From the NCBI RefSeq assembly GCF_033898505.1, contig NZ_JAXAFK010000001.1, positions 1-64,000 of the forward strand: a stretch of DNA of 64,000 nucleotides. The letters run 5' to 3'. The first letter of the stretch is position 1. Each line of letters opens with the position of its first letter. The translations under genes were made by a program, and so were the position numbers. Shown here in pieces: positions 38,123 to 46,842 of the stretch. The DNA comes from Pectobacterium carotovorum. GTDB lineage: Bacteria > Pseudomonadota > Gammaproteobacteria > Enterobacterales > Enterobacteriaceae. The notes under the pieces are model-generated. The model did not search any database and was not told where the DNA came from. It saw nothing but the letters and a program-made list of their open reading frames with translations.

Positions 38123-39016
38123 TCAGCGAGTGTCACCATAGTGTAGCGTACTCTCTTGTTGGGCAAGGAGATTGTCGATCATCCACAGCCCTGCCGGACC
38201 GGGTGGATGCGGTTTGGACCAGACAACGTCCACGTCAATCCACTGAGGCCAGCCCGCGACAGGCAATTCCACCAGCTTTTTCCGATCGTATTGCGCCACC
38301 AGCCAGCGTGGCAGGATGCTCCAGCCGTGCCCCTGCTGCGCCATTTCCAGCAGCATAAGGTAGGACGGCGCAGACCAGACTATCCCTTCCGGTTGCAGCC
38401 GATCGCTGCGTTTATAGGTATTGAGATAGAGCTGGCGGACAGTCGCTAACTGGCTGCGCGTCACGGTTTTTTCCGTTGTCAGCGGGTGCGCGGCCGATAC
38501 GAAGATGGCCATGTCGGTCTTAATCTGTAAACGCGCGGCGGCAATATCGGGCGGGTAATCCGTCTGGGCGCGCAATAGCCCGACATGCGCACGGTTCATT
38601 TGCAGCAGATCGATCACGTCATCGCCTTCCGCAATCAGGCATTCAAACTCAATATCAGGAAAATGCTGGGCGAAACGCTGAAGCACGGGTTCGTAGTGGG
38701 GCGCTTGCCAGATATCGGACAGCACAAACGTCAGACGGGGTTCGATATGGTCGGCCAGACGGATCGCCAGCCCATCCAGGTCTTCGCTGGCAGATAAGAT
38801 CGCCTGCACGTGGGAAAGCACTTTTCTGCCTGCCAGCGTGAGCACCGGCTGGTGACCGGATCGATCAAACAGCGTCAGACCCAGATCGGCTTCCAGATTG
38901 GCGATGGCCGCGCTGATGGTGGACTGGCTTTTATGCAATCGTCGAGCGGCGGCGGAAAACGAGCCCGCATCAACGGTGGTAACAAAAGCCAGCAAGGATT
39001 CTGGTGAATATCGCAT
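38123..39016 (-). CDS. LysR-type regulator next to the PACE pump
   Basis: A 297-residue LysR-type protein. The HTH is at about 18-37 (GSFSAAARRLHKSQSTISAAI), followed by the linker helix and a periplasmic-binding-like effector domain. The closest relatives are regulators adjacent to efflux genes; the ligand is unknown. Its start codon is 7 bp from the edge of an ERIC element and has no recognisable Shine-Dalgarno. It is divergent from the PACE-type pump gene at 39281, like the AceR-AceI pair of Acinetobacter, so regulation of that pump is a reasonable inference. Confidence 0.87.
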   Translation of the reverse strand: MRYSPESLLAFVTTVDAGSFSAAARRLHKSQSTISAAIANLEADLGLTLFDRSGHQPVLTLAGRKVLSHVQAILSASEDLDGLAIRLADHIEPRLTFVLSDIWQAPHYEPVLQRFAQHFPDIEFECLIAEGDDVIDLLQMNRAHVGLLRAQTDYPPDIAAARLQIKTDMAIFVSAAHPLTTEKTVTRSQLATVRQLYLNTYKRSDRLQPEGIVWSAPSYLMLLEMAQQGHGWSILPRWLVAQYDRKKLVELPVAGWPQWIDVDVVWSKPHPPGPAGLWMIDNLLAQQESTLHYGDTR

Positions 39017-39023
39017 CGTTATC

Positions 39024-39150
<127 letters not shown>

Positions 39151-39280
39151 TCGATTTTATCGATGGAATCTAACTGTACTCTACCACCTTATGCGATGAA
39201 AATAAGGCCGTAATACGAGGCCATCCATGGTCATGGCGAAAATTGACCAGCAACGTGCAATAAATAAAAGTGAATGTGTT

Positions 39281-39751
39281 ATGCAGAACAAAACCAGCAA
39301 AACCTTACGTGAACGTGTATACCATGCGGTAGGCTTTGAACTGATCGCGTTGTCGATCTGTGCGCCGGCGGGTGCCTGGCTGCTGAATAAGCCGCTCTTC
39401 GATATGGGGGCACTGGCTATCATGCTGTCCAGCGTCGCGATGATCTGGAATATGATCTACAACACGATATTCGATCGTCTGTGGCCGGCAGATCGCGTTA
39501 AGCGTCGGCTGCCGATTCGTATTGCTCACGCGTTGGGGTTTGAAGGCGGTTTTATCCTGATTGGTTTGCCGCTGGCGGCGTGGATGCTGAACGTCACGTT
39601 GTGGCAGGCGCTGATGGTGGAGATCGGCTTCTTCCTGTTCTTCCTGCCGTACACCGTGGTGTATAACTGGGCCTACGATGCCCTGCGGGAGCGCATAGTG
39701 AACCGCCGTCGCCACGTTCGTCAGGTGTCGACCAGCTCCCGTCTGCGCTAA
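39281..39751 (+). CDS. PACE-family multidrug efflux protein (AceI-like)
   Basis: A 156-residue inner-membrane protein with four helices in two repeated halves. Each half starts with the PACE signature (ERVYHAVGFELIAL and IRIAHALGFEGGFIL, with the conserved Glu inside helices 1 and 3) and ends with an aromatic motif (NMIYNTIFD, TVVYNWAYD). PACE proteins export biocides such as chlorhexidine and natural polyamines by proton antiport. The frame is open from 39227, giving 18 extra polar residues; I prefer the ATG at 39281 (MQNKTSKTLRERVYHA). Divergent from the LysR gene. Confidence 0.87.
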   Translation: MQNKTSKTLRERVYHAVGFELIALSICAPAGAWLLNKPLFDMGALAIMLSSVAMIWNMIYNTIFDRLWPADRVKRRLPIRIAHALGFEGGFILIGLPLAAWMLNVTLWQALMVEIGFFLFFLPYTVVYNWAYDALRERIVNRRRHVRQVSTSSRLR

Positions 39752-39774
39752 TTCATTTGCGTTAATTCTGTGCG

Positions 39775-40437
39775 TTACCGGTGTGTCAGTTTAAAGTGCT
39801 GATACGCCGGTAGCTCCAGCGATCGCCATAAATACCATGACGCCACCGTGCGATAAGGCCGACATGGCAGGCTGAGTGCCTGCAAATCGCGCGGTTTCGG
39901 CATGTCCTGCAAATCGTAAACGTAGCGCAACCCCTGACGAATACCGAGATCGTCGAGCGGCATGATGTCGGTGCGTTCGAGCGAATAAATCAAAAACATT
40001 TCTACCGTCCAGCGCCCGATCCCCTTTAGCGACGTCAACTGCTGAATGAGCGTGTCATCATCCATCTCTGCGGCTCGTTCGAGGCTGGGCACCAAACCGC
40101 TCAGGGCTCCCTGCGCGATACCGTGCAGCGTATCCGCTTTGCGGGCGGAAAAACCGCACTGCCGCAGCGTGTCGGTGGAGCAGGCCTGCATCTGTTCCGG
40201 GCTGGGGAAGGCACCGTCATGTACCCGCAGGAGCTTCGCCACCATCGCGTCCCCGGCTCGCGTCGTTAATTGCTGATAGGCAACGGCACGCATCAGCGCC
40301 TCATAGGGTTCCCGGTGTGGCGCGGTCTGATGGCGACAATCGCCAACCTGTTCGATCAGGCTGGCCCAGCGCGTATTGATGGCGCTGAGATGGGTTTTGG
40401 CCTGCTGCGTGAAATCCAACGGCGGATGGGATGGCAT
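39775..40437 (-). CDS. DNA-3-methyladenine glycosylase II-type (HhH-GPD, AlkA-like)
   Basis: A 220-residue base-excision glycosylase. The HhH-GPD core is SLKGIGRWTVEMFLIYSLERTDIMPLDDLGI: hairpin LKGIGRWTVEM and catalytic Asp in MPLDDLG. It removes alkylated purines. It lacks the N-terminal domain of E. coli AlkA (282 aa), so it is the short form also seen in yeast Mag1 and bacterial AlkA2. The frame opens at 40536, but the ATG at 40437 has GGAAG upstream and starts with MPSHPPLDF. It is close to ada-alkB, so alkylation repair is grouped here. Confidence 0.9.
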   Translation of the reverse strand: MPSHPPLDFTQQAKTHLSAINTRWASLIEQVGDCRHQTAPHREPYEALMRAVAYQQLTTRAGDAMVAKLLRVHDGAFPSPEQMQACSTDTLRQCGFSARKADTLHGIAQGALSGLVPSLERAAEMDDDTLIQQLTSLKGIGRWTVEMFLIYSLERTDIMPLDDLGIRQGLRYVYDLQDMPKPRDLQALSLPCRPYRTVASWYLWRSLELPAYQHFKLTHR

Positions 40438-40617
40438 AAACGGCTTCCATGATGAGAATGCAAAGGGCAGAAAACGAGCATAGGAGATTGCCGCATGGCG
40501 CGCCATGTGGAAAGGATTATTCGGATAAAAAAGCAAGAAGTGGCGAGGGGGATTACACGCTGTCGCGGGAACGGCCAGAGGGGAGATTTCAGCGGCAGGC
40601 TATGCCGCTGTTATGCG

Positions 40618-41397
40618 TTAATAATACTCGCCGTGGCGATAGTCCCAGGTGGTGAAGGTATCAGACAGTAGCAACATGACCTTGTCCACATCCAGCCCCT
40701 TGCGTATCAACGCCGGGCACGGATACACGCTTCGTCTGCCTTTCTGTTCTGGTATCAACTGACCGTCCGTATCCACCATCGACACCATTACGCCTTGCTC
40801 GTAGCGTGTGTCATGGGATTTATTCGGCTGGATAGATTTCACATAGTCGTCGGCTTCGATAATCAGATCGGCAAAGGCACTGATACGTTCACCGATACCT
40901 TCCACTTCGCCCCGGTTACCTTTGCCTGACGGATTGGCTGAACTGGCAAAGGTTAATTTACCGTACCCTTCCCACAGCGCCTGCGTGAGGATTTCACTCG
41001 GTTTACCGAATTTAATCACAAAGCAGCTGGTTTTGCGGTCATCCATCATCAGCGCTTTCGAGCCGTCTTTAGGGATGCGCGCTAAGGCGTCGTCGTGCCA
41101 AGGCAGGATGCAGCCCAGCAGCACATCGGCGTCCCAATGGCGTTGATATAGCCGTTCGATTTCTGGATTCAACTGCGCCAGCGCTTTCAACTGCGCAAGT
41201 GAGCCACACAGCACGACACCCGGCTTGTTGCGGTTGCGCTGTTTGGCGTCAAATTTGCGCTCCAGCCCGACCTTATCTGAAGCAATGATGATGTAACCCA
41301 CTTTGGTTGGTGAAACGATGATTCCCCCGCCGCGTGACATAATGTGCACAGCATCATCATGTAAACCGCCATTCCAGTGAACCTTATTTCCGCTCAT
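40618..41397 (-). CDS. YrdC/Sua5-domain protein of unknown role
   Basis: A 259-residue protein of the TsaC/YrdC/Sua5 superfamily, which makes threonylcarbamoyl-AMP or handles carbamoyl-AMP. Family features: SRGGGIIVSPTKVGYIIIASD (Sua5 PTDTVYGL position, here PTKVGYII), KQRNRNKPGVVLCG (K-R-KP motif), SSANPSGKGNRGEV (SANxSG motif), and RRSVYPCPALIRKG. The PTDT motif is changed and a large insertion follows, so it is a diverged paralogue rather than TsaC. GAGGGGG lies upstream of the ATG at 41397. Alone between two repair genes; function unknown. Confidence 0.72.
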   Translation of the reverse strand: MSGNKVHWNGGLHDDAVHIMSRGGGIIVSPTKVGYIIIASDKVGLERKFDAKQRNRNKPGVVLCGSLAQLKALAQLNPEIERLYQRHWDADVLLGCILPWHDDALARIPKDGSKALMMDDRKTSCFVIKFGKPSEILTQALWEGYGKLTFASSANPSGKGNRGEVEGIGERISAFADLIIEADDYVKSIQPNKSHDTRYEQGVMVSMVDTDGQLIPEQKGRRSVYPCPALIRKGLDVDKVMLLLSDTFTTWDYRHGEYY

Positions 41398-41638
41398 GTT
41401 GCCCCCTCGCTTGCAGAGAAAAAGCCTGAACCTCACCGTGTACCATGTATTCGCATCACAGATTTGTTCAAAAAGTAACCGACAATGTCGCTGGAAATAG
41501 CAACATCGGCGCGATCCGAATGAAAAAGCAAGAGTGGGACGTGTGCATAAGGTCGCTTCGGTTTAGCGTTAGCACATGGCATGACTTTCAGTAATAGTAA
41601 GATTGGCAGTAATGCCGAGATTGGAGTGAGGTGTACAA

Positions 41639-42751
41639 ATGCGTAACGATACGATGCTGAGTGATACGCTGTTTCAGGATGCCGACTCGCGCTGGCAGGC
41701 GGTGGTGAAGCGTAATCACGCGGCTGACGGCTGCTTTATCTATGCGGTGAAGACGACGGGGATTTACTGTGTGCCTTCCTGTGCGTCACGCCAGCCCCGG
41801 CGTGAAAATGTGGTGTTTTTCGCGACGGCCGATGAGGCGCAGGCAGCGGGGTTTCGCCCGTGTAAACGGTGTCGTCAGGGAACGCTTTCGCGGCAGGAAC
41901 AGCAGGCGCAGCAGATTGCCCACGCGTGCCGGATGATTGAGCGGTCAGCGCATCAGCCGACGCTGGCGGTGCTGGCCCAAGCCGTGGGGATAAGCGCGTT
42001 CCATTTTCATCGCGTGTTCAAAACCATCACCGGTCTGACGCCAAAACAGTATGCCAGCGCCCACCGTAATCGGCAGCTGCGTGAACAGCTGGTGGAAAAG
42101 AGTGCGGTCACCGACGCTATTACGGCGGCGGGCTATGACGCCAGTGGGCGCTTTTATGCCGCAGCAGGCGCGCATTTAGGGATGACGCCGACGGCGTTTC
42201 AGAACAAAGGAAAAGGGATGACGATCCGCTTTGCCGTTGGCCGCTGTTCACTCGGCGAGGTGCTGGTGGCGGAAAGCGAGAAAGGGATCTGCGCGATCCT
42301 GCTGGGAGACGATCCTGAATCGCTGCTCAACGCGCTTCAGGAGATGTTTGCTAACGCACAGCTGATTGGCGGCGATGCGGCGTTTGAGCAACGGATGGCG
42401 CAGGTTGTCGGGTTTGTCGACGATCCGGCTATCGGGCTGACGCTGCCGCTGGATATTCGCGGTACGGCATTCCAACAGCGTGTCTGGCAGGCGCTGCGGG
42501 CGATCCCCGCAGGAGAAACGCAGAGCTATCGTGAGGTCGCTGAACGTATTGGCGCACCGGCCGCCGTGCGTGCGGTCGCGGGTGCCTGTGCGGCAAACCG
42601 GCTGGCGGTTGCCATTCCCTGTCATCGCGTGGTCCGGCACGATGGGGCGCTGTCAGGCTATCGCTGGGGCATTGTGCGTAAGCGCGCCCTGCTGGATAAA
42701 GAGCAGTTGGACAAAGAACTGCTGGAGAAAGAACAGGGCACGCATCTGTAA
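41639..42751 (+). CDS. ada: Bifunctional regulator/DNA methyltransferase Ada
   Basis: A 370-residue Ada. The N-terminal zinc domain has four cysteines (GIYCVPSCASRQP and RPCKRC), one of which takes methyl from phosphotriesters and turns Ada into an activator. A central AraC HTH follows (LAVLAQAVGISAFHFHRVFK), then the O6-methylguanine transferase domain with active-site IPCHRVV. The C-terminus after ALLDKE is a short charged extension (QLDKELLEKEQGTHL). It is 14 bp ahead of alkB; both are likely co-induced by alkylation damage. Confidence 0.96.
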   Translation: MRNDTMLSDTLFQDADSRWQAVVKRNHAADGCFIYAVKTTGIYCVPSCASRQPRRENVVFFATADEAQAAGFRPCKRCRQGTLSRQEQQAQQIAHACRMIERSAHQPTLAVLAQAVGISAFHFHRVFKTITGLTPKQYASAHRNRQLREQLVEKSAVTDAITAAGYDASGRFYAAAGAHLGMTPTAFQNKGKGMTIRFAVGRCSLGEVLVAESEKGICAILLGDDPESLLNALQEMFANAQLIGGDAAFEQRMAQVVGFVDDPAIGLTLPLDIRGTAFQQRVWQALRAIPAGETQSYREVAERIGAPAAVRAVAGACAANRLAVAIPCHRVVRHDGALSGYRWGIVRKRALLDKEQLDKELLEKEQGTHL

Positions 42752-42765
42752 GGGGAATCGTTATC

Positions 42766-43422
42766 GTGAATTTTGATTTATTTGCCGATGAAGCACCGCG
42801 TCGCTGGACGGAAACGCTGGCACCGGGTGCGGTCATCCTGCGCGGTCGCGCCTATGACGATGCCCCGTCGTTGCTTGCGGCGCTGAATGCCGTCACCGCG
42901 CGTGCGCCGCTGCGGAATATGGTGACGCCGGGCGGTTTTGTGATGTCAGTGGCGATGAGCAACTGCGGGAAACTCGGCTGGGTGACGGATGAACGCGGCT
43001 ATCGCTATACCTCACACGATCCGCTGAGCGGAGAGGCATGGCCGGCCATGCCGGAGGCCTTTTCCCGGCTAGCGAAGCAGGCGGCGAGTGAAGCCGGTTT
43101 TGCTGATTTTGAGCCGGATGCTTGCCTCATCAACCGATATGACGTCGGCACGCGCATGTCCCTGCATCAGGATAAAAACGAACGGGATTTTCGCCAACCT
43201 ATTGTGTCTGTCTCGCTGGGGCTCAGCGCGACGTTCCTGTTTGGCGGCATGGCGCGCAGTGATAAAGCGCAGCGTGTGGCACTGACGCATGGTGATGTGG
43301 TGGTCTGGGGCGGTGAGTCGCGGCTCTATTTCCACGGTATCCTGCCGTTGAAAAGCGGCAATGTGCCGGAAGGGATGTCCGACGAATGCCGTTTTAACCT
43401 GACGTTTCGTAAAGCGGGATAA
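42766..43422 (+). CDS. alkB: Alpha-ketoglutarate/Fe(II) dioxygenase AlkB
   Basis: A 218-residue DNA-repair dioxygenase that removes 1-methyladenine and 3-methylcytosine oxidatively. The iron ligands are His and Asp in LHQDKNE and the distal His in YFHGI; the 2-oxoglutarate arginines are in CRFNLTFRKAG. The GTG start (VNFDLFADEAPRRW) follows AAGGGGAAT. Operon partner of ada. Confidence 0.96.
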   Translation: MNFDLFADEAPRRWTETLAPGAVILRGRAYDDAPSLLAALNAVTARAPLRNMVTPGGFVMSVAMSNCGKLGWVTDERGYRYTSHDPLSGEAWPAMPEAFSRLAKQAASEAGFADFEPDACLINRYDVGTRMSLHQDKNERDFRQPIVSVSLGLSATFLFGGMARSDKAQRVALTHGDVVVWGGESRLYFHGILPLKSGNVPEGMSDECRFNLTFRKAG

Positions 43423-43430
43423 GAGGAATG

Positions 43431-43463
43431 ACCAGCCCGCATGGAGCAATACAGGCTGGTTTT
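43431..43463 (+). terminator. Terminator after ada-alkB
   Basis: 7-bp stem ACCAGCC/GGCTGGT with a 16-nt loop, then TTTT. Confidence 0.7.
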
Positions 43464-43474
43464 GGGTTGGACGC

Positions 43475-45004
43475 TTATTTCTTGCTGAACTTCATATAAT
43501 CAAGGGCGCTTTCTGCCGCGATACGACCGGAGTTGAGCGCAAAGCCAAATGTGCCGCCGCCTAACAGCAGGTCATAGGTGTCGCCATACATGCCAGCAGC
43601 ATCATTACCCGTGACGTACAGACCCGGAATGACCTCGCCGGATTTATCGATTGCCTGCATTTTCTCATCAATCTTCACGCCGCCGAGTGTGCCCAGCGCG
43701 GCAGGCTGCATTCTTACCGCATAGAACGGGCCGGTTTTTACCGGACGCAGGTAATCCATGTTTTTGTTAAACACCTCATCCCGCTTTTGTGCCGCAAACT
43801 TATTGTTCTCTTCCAGCGTATGCTTCAACACGCTGGCATCAACGCCCATCTCTTTCGCTAGCCCGTCAACGGTGGCGGATTTGAAGACGAAGCCACGGTT
43901 TTTCTGACTTTCCTTCGTAAATTCGCTATCAAATTTCGTCAGCTTGGTATTGGCGATCACCCATTCGCCAATCGGCACATCAATGCCGTCTTCGACGTAA
44001 TGCTTGCGGGAGGTTTCGTCGAAAATGGAATACATGATGCCGCCCGCTTTTGACAGCGCATTGCCGGAGTGTGGCCAGATGATGACGTTGGATTCATCCG
44101 TAAAACGGCGGCCGTGTTGGTCAACCCACAGATAGGGCTGACGCGCGGCGGCCAGCAGGTGTGAATTCGGCGCGTAGTCTGGCAAGCCGGGGCGATAGGC
44201 TTGCAGCAGGCCGAGGCCGTCCGGTTTGGCACCGGCTTTCCAGGCCATATTAATTCCGTCGCCGTCTTTACCGACGTTACCGACCATAATGGTATCGGGG
44301 AAGGCGGCGTATTTTTGCAGCATCTCTTTATTGTTGGCGTAGCCGCCGGTCGCGATGATGACTGCCTTGGCGTCTATTTGGACGGTGTTGCCGTCGCTAT
44401 CTTGCGCGATAACGCCCGTGACTTTGCCGTCTTTCACGACCAGATCTTTACCTGCCGTTTTCACCAGCGTGGTGACATCCATGCTTTTAAACTGCTCGTG
44501 GAATGTCTTGATCAGATGGCGACCATGGCCGGGGCCGTCGATCACATGCCAGGTCAGCATGCCGCCAGGGCCACCGGGGCCGATGTATTCAAACTTGATG
44601 CCTTTCGATTTTACCCATTCAATCGTGTCGGCAGAGCGGTTTACGAAGGCGCGCACTACGAAGGGGTTGGCCATCCAGTGGCTGTAATCCATGATGGTCT
44701 TAAAGGCCATATCGTGCGTCACCACAATCCCCTGACGTTTTTGCATGCTGCTGTTGGCGGCGAAGATGCCTTCGGCAAAGTTACCCGTGCCGCCAACTAT
44801 CGGTTGTTTTTCCAGTAAGACGATTTTTGCCCCTTTCTCGGCAGCGGCCATGGTGGCCGAGGTGCCAGCCGCGCCCGCACCGATAATCACGATATCGGCG
44901 CTTTTTGGGATTTCCGGTTTCGCCGCGTCCGCTGCCTGTGCAGCAGACCAGCTCATCATTGAGAGACAGAGCGTCGCGAGTACACTTTTTCTGAAGCGTT
45001 TCAT
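43475..45004 (-). CDS. Periplasmic FAD-dependent reductase of the fumarate/urocanate-reductase superfamily
   Basis: A 509-residue flavoprotein with a Sec signal peptide (KRFRKSVLATLCLSMM...AQA). FAD-binding motif IVIIGAGAAGTSATMAAAEKG, the capping segment TGNFAEGIFAANS, and LEKQPIVGGTG follow the FrdA-like fold. HGRRFTDES corresponds to the GRRFxxE segment of flavocytochrome c3. The C-terminal catalytic stretch differs: where fumarate reductases have HHTMGG and GANRLGG it has QPAALGTLGG and GDTYDLLLGGG, without the substrate-binding His and Arg. So it is a reductase for something other than fumarate. The ATG at 45004 follows AAGGA; an upstream ATG at 45019 is in the same frame. Last gene of a five-gene operon. 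Confidence 0.85.
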   Translation of the reverse strand: MKRFRKSVLATLCLSMMSWSAAQAADAAKPEIPKSADIVIIGAGAAGTSATMAAAEKGAKIVLLEKQPIVGGTGNFAEGIFAANSSMQKRQGIVVTHDMAFKTIMDYSHWMANPFVVRAFVNRSADTIEWVKSKGIKFEYIGPGGPGGMLTWHVIDGPGHGRHLIKTFHEQFKSMDVTTLVKTAGKDLVVKDGKVTGVIAQDSDGNTVQIDAKAVIIATGGYANNKEMLQKYAAFPDTIMVGNVGKDGDGINMAWKAGAKPDGLGLLQAYRPGLPDYAPNSHLLAAARQPYLWVDQHGRRFTDESNVIIWPHSGNALSKAGGIMYSIFDETSRKHYVEDGIDVPIGEWVIANTKLTKFDSEFTKESQKNRGFVFKSATVDGLAKEMGVDASVLKHTLEENNKFAAQKRDEVFNKNMDYLRPVKTGPFYAVRMQPAALGTLGGVKIDEKMQAIDKSGEVIPGLYVTGNDAAGMYGDTYDLLLGGGTFGFALNSGRIAAESALDYMKFSKK

Positions 45005-45071
45005 GATGTTTTCCTTCATGTTATTCGTATTCTTAGAATGCAGCTGTGCTGCGCGTGGAGAACCAACGGTA

Positions 45072-45419
45072 TTAATTCGCCTTAGCCTGTGAGTACGCGT
45101 CTTCCGCCGCTTCTTTCACCGCACCGCTGGTCATCGTGGCGCCAGATACCCCATCAACCTCAATGCTCTGTTTTTCGGTCATGGTTTTTGCGAGTTCGAT
45201 GGCTGCTTCCCCGCCGACTTCCGGCGTTTCTTCCGGGGCATCAATCGTCGATTTGAGGACTTTCCCCTGTGCATCGATGTCGAGCGTGACGGTGACGTCC
45301 CCGCCGATACCCTGTCTGGCGGCGGAGTAGGTACCGGCTTTAAAATTCCCTTCTTGCGCGACCGCGGTACCCACTGCGAATAGCAGGCAGAGTGGAAGCA
45401 TTCCTGAGCAGATTTTCAT
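45072..45419 (-). CDS. Periplasmic FMN-binding-domain electron carrier
   Basis: A 115-residue secreted protein: signal peptide MKICSGMLPLCLLFAVGTAVA, then one FMN-binding domain. The motif DGVSGATMTSGAV contains the D-x-x-S-G-A-T pattern at which ApbE flavin transferase attaches FMN to Thr. The frame opens at 45476, but the signal peptide begins at the ATG at 45419. In related reductases the FMN domain is fused to or paired with the FAD subunit and passes electrons to it. Here it is a separate gene 67 bp before the FAD subunit, so it is the likely electron shuttle. Confidence 0.85.
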   Translation of the reverse strand: MKICSGMLPLCLLFAVGTAVAQEGNFKAGTYSAARQGIGGDVTVTLDIDAQGKVLKSTIDAPEETPEVGGEAAIELAKTMTEKQSIEVDGVSGATMTSGAVKEAAEDAYSQAKAN

Positions 45420-45465
45420 ATCAATATTTCCCGTCGTTTTTGAATAAATACGGTGAATCACAAGG

Positions 45466-46842
45466 TTATCTCCCATGAATAAAGTGGTAGCCGTCGTCGT
45501 TATTGAGGGGCCTGAATATCAGGCAGCACATTGGTAAGCCAATGCCGAGTAATAAAAACAGCAGGCTGAAAGGGTTAAGGTTGAAGAGGTGTTCAAACTG
45601 AGAAAGAAAACGTAATAGCGGAAACGTCAGCGTCATACTGAGCATGACGGACAGTAACTGGCTAATGGTCAGTAGATTATTGCCGCTGTGGTATGTGCTG
45701 TTATTCAGGTTGCTAAAGGCCAGGGTGCTTTCTGCTGAATATAAGGTCGAAATCAGCACGCCTAATATCATGGCAATAATGCCGATGAGAGGCATCGATT
45801 GCTCCTGCACGGCGGCGCTCAGGGCGAGGATACATAGCGATGTCACGCCGGTTGTCAGCATCAATAGCCGCCGGTAGCCAGTACGCTTGACCAGCGGTTC
45901 AAACAGCAGCTTTGACAGCAGCGCGCCGCTGGAAAAAAGCAGCAGAATCAGGCTGGTTTCAGCGGGTTTGCAGGCCAGCGTTGTTTGCAGCATTAACGAC
46001 AGGACGACGGGTGTTGATGCCAGCAGCGTTCGCGTTGCGACGCCGCCAATTATGCCGACAGAAAAGGTTCTGATGCCGAACAGTGCGCGGGGGAATAGCG
46101 CAGTCTCTGCGATGAGGTGCTGCCGATAGTAAAGCAAAACCAGCCCCAGCGTGCTGCAAGACAGAAATAACATGACGAACGTTGGCAATATATTTTTCGT
46201 GGCGGTGGTTAGCATGAAGGCCACGAGAAATAACATCAAAATGGGAAAGGCTAATTCATAGGCGCCGGTGCGAGATGTCTCTTTTAGCGGCGCTGCAGGA
46301 ATAGTGTGGCTTGCCAGAAAAAAGCAGACTACAGCCAGCGGAATATTCACGAGGAATATCGCCTGCCACGAGAGCAAGCTAACCAGAATATTACCGACAA
46401 CGGGGCCGAGCAGGGTGCCAAGTAATCCCAATAAGGTCACCCGATTCAGGAAGCGTAATTTCAGACTCTGCGGCGTGGTGCGCAAGATGACGGTTCTGAT
46501 GATGGGTAGCATGAGCGCACCGCCGATGCCCTGAATAAAGCGGTATACGCTTAAACTGCCGAGCGTGGTTGCCGTCATGCACAGCAGCGAGCCGATCATG
46601 AACGTGGCGATGGCGATCTGGTAGGTTTTCTTCTCTCCCAACCGTTCCGCCAGCCAGCTATTGGCCGGCGTAAACGCGACAACCGTGACAATGTAGGCGA
46701 TCACAATCGCCTCCATATGCAACGCCGGCTGGTGTAGCGACTGCGCAATGGCGGGGATGGCGACGTACACCATGGTGGTATCCAGGGACTGCATGAAAAA
46801 AGTAACCGAAGCAATCCAGAATAAGACCCATGACGTATTCAT
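45466..46842 (-). CDS. MFS transporter in the reductase operon
   Basis: A 458-residue, multi-helix major-facilitator protein, most like DHA2 drug:proton antiporters (MQSLDTTMVYVAIPAIAQSL, the loop WLAERLGEKKTYQIAI, and RFIQGIGGALMLPIIRTVILR). It begins directly next to the NrfD gene stop (no gap), so it belongs to the operon. In this context it could move substrate or reduced product across the inner membrane; cargo is unknown. A drug-export role cannot be excluded. Confidence 0.85.
   Translation of the reverse strand: MNTSWVLFWIASVTFFMQSLDTTMVYVAIPAIAQSLHQPALHMEAIVIAYIVTVVAFTPANSWLAERLGEKKTYQIAIATFMIGSLLCMTATTLGSLSVYRFIQGIGGALMLPIIRTVILRTTPQSLKLRFLNRVTLLGLLGTLLGPVVGNILVSLLSWQAIFLVNIPLAVVCFFLASHTIPAAPLKETSRTGAYELAFPILMLFLVAFMLTTATKNILPTFVMLFLSCSTLGLVLLYYRQHLIAETALFPRALFGIRTFSVGIIGGVATRTLLASTPVVLSLMLQTTLACKPAETSLILLLFSSGALLSKLLFEPLVKRTGYRRLLMLTTGVTSLCILALSAAVQEQSMPLIGIIAMILGVLISTLYSAESTLAFSNLNNSTYHSGNNLLTISQLLSVMLSMTLTFPLLRFLSQFEHLFNLNPFSLLFLLLGIGLPMCCLIFRPLNNDDGYHFIHGR

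Noticed and set aside
44201..44818. 205-residue frame antisense to the FAD reductase
   Set aside because: Shadow frame; the minus-strand gene has a signal peptide, FAD motif and full domain.
43475..45004. Ordinary fumarate reductase
   Set aside because: The dicarboxylate-binding His/Arg segments are replaced, and the frdBCD-type partners are absent.
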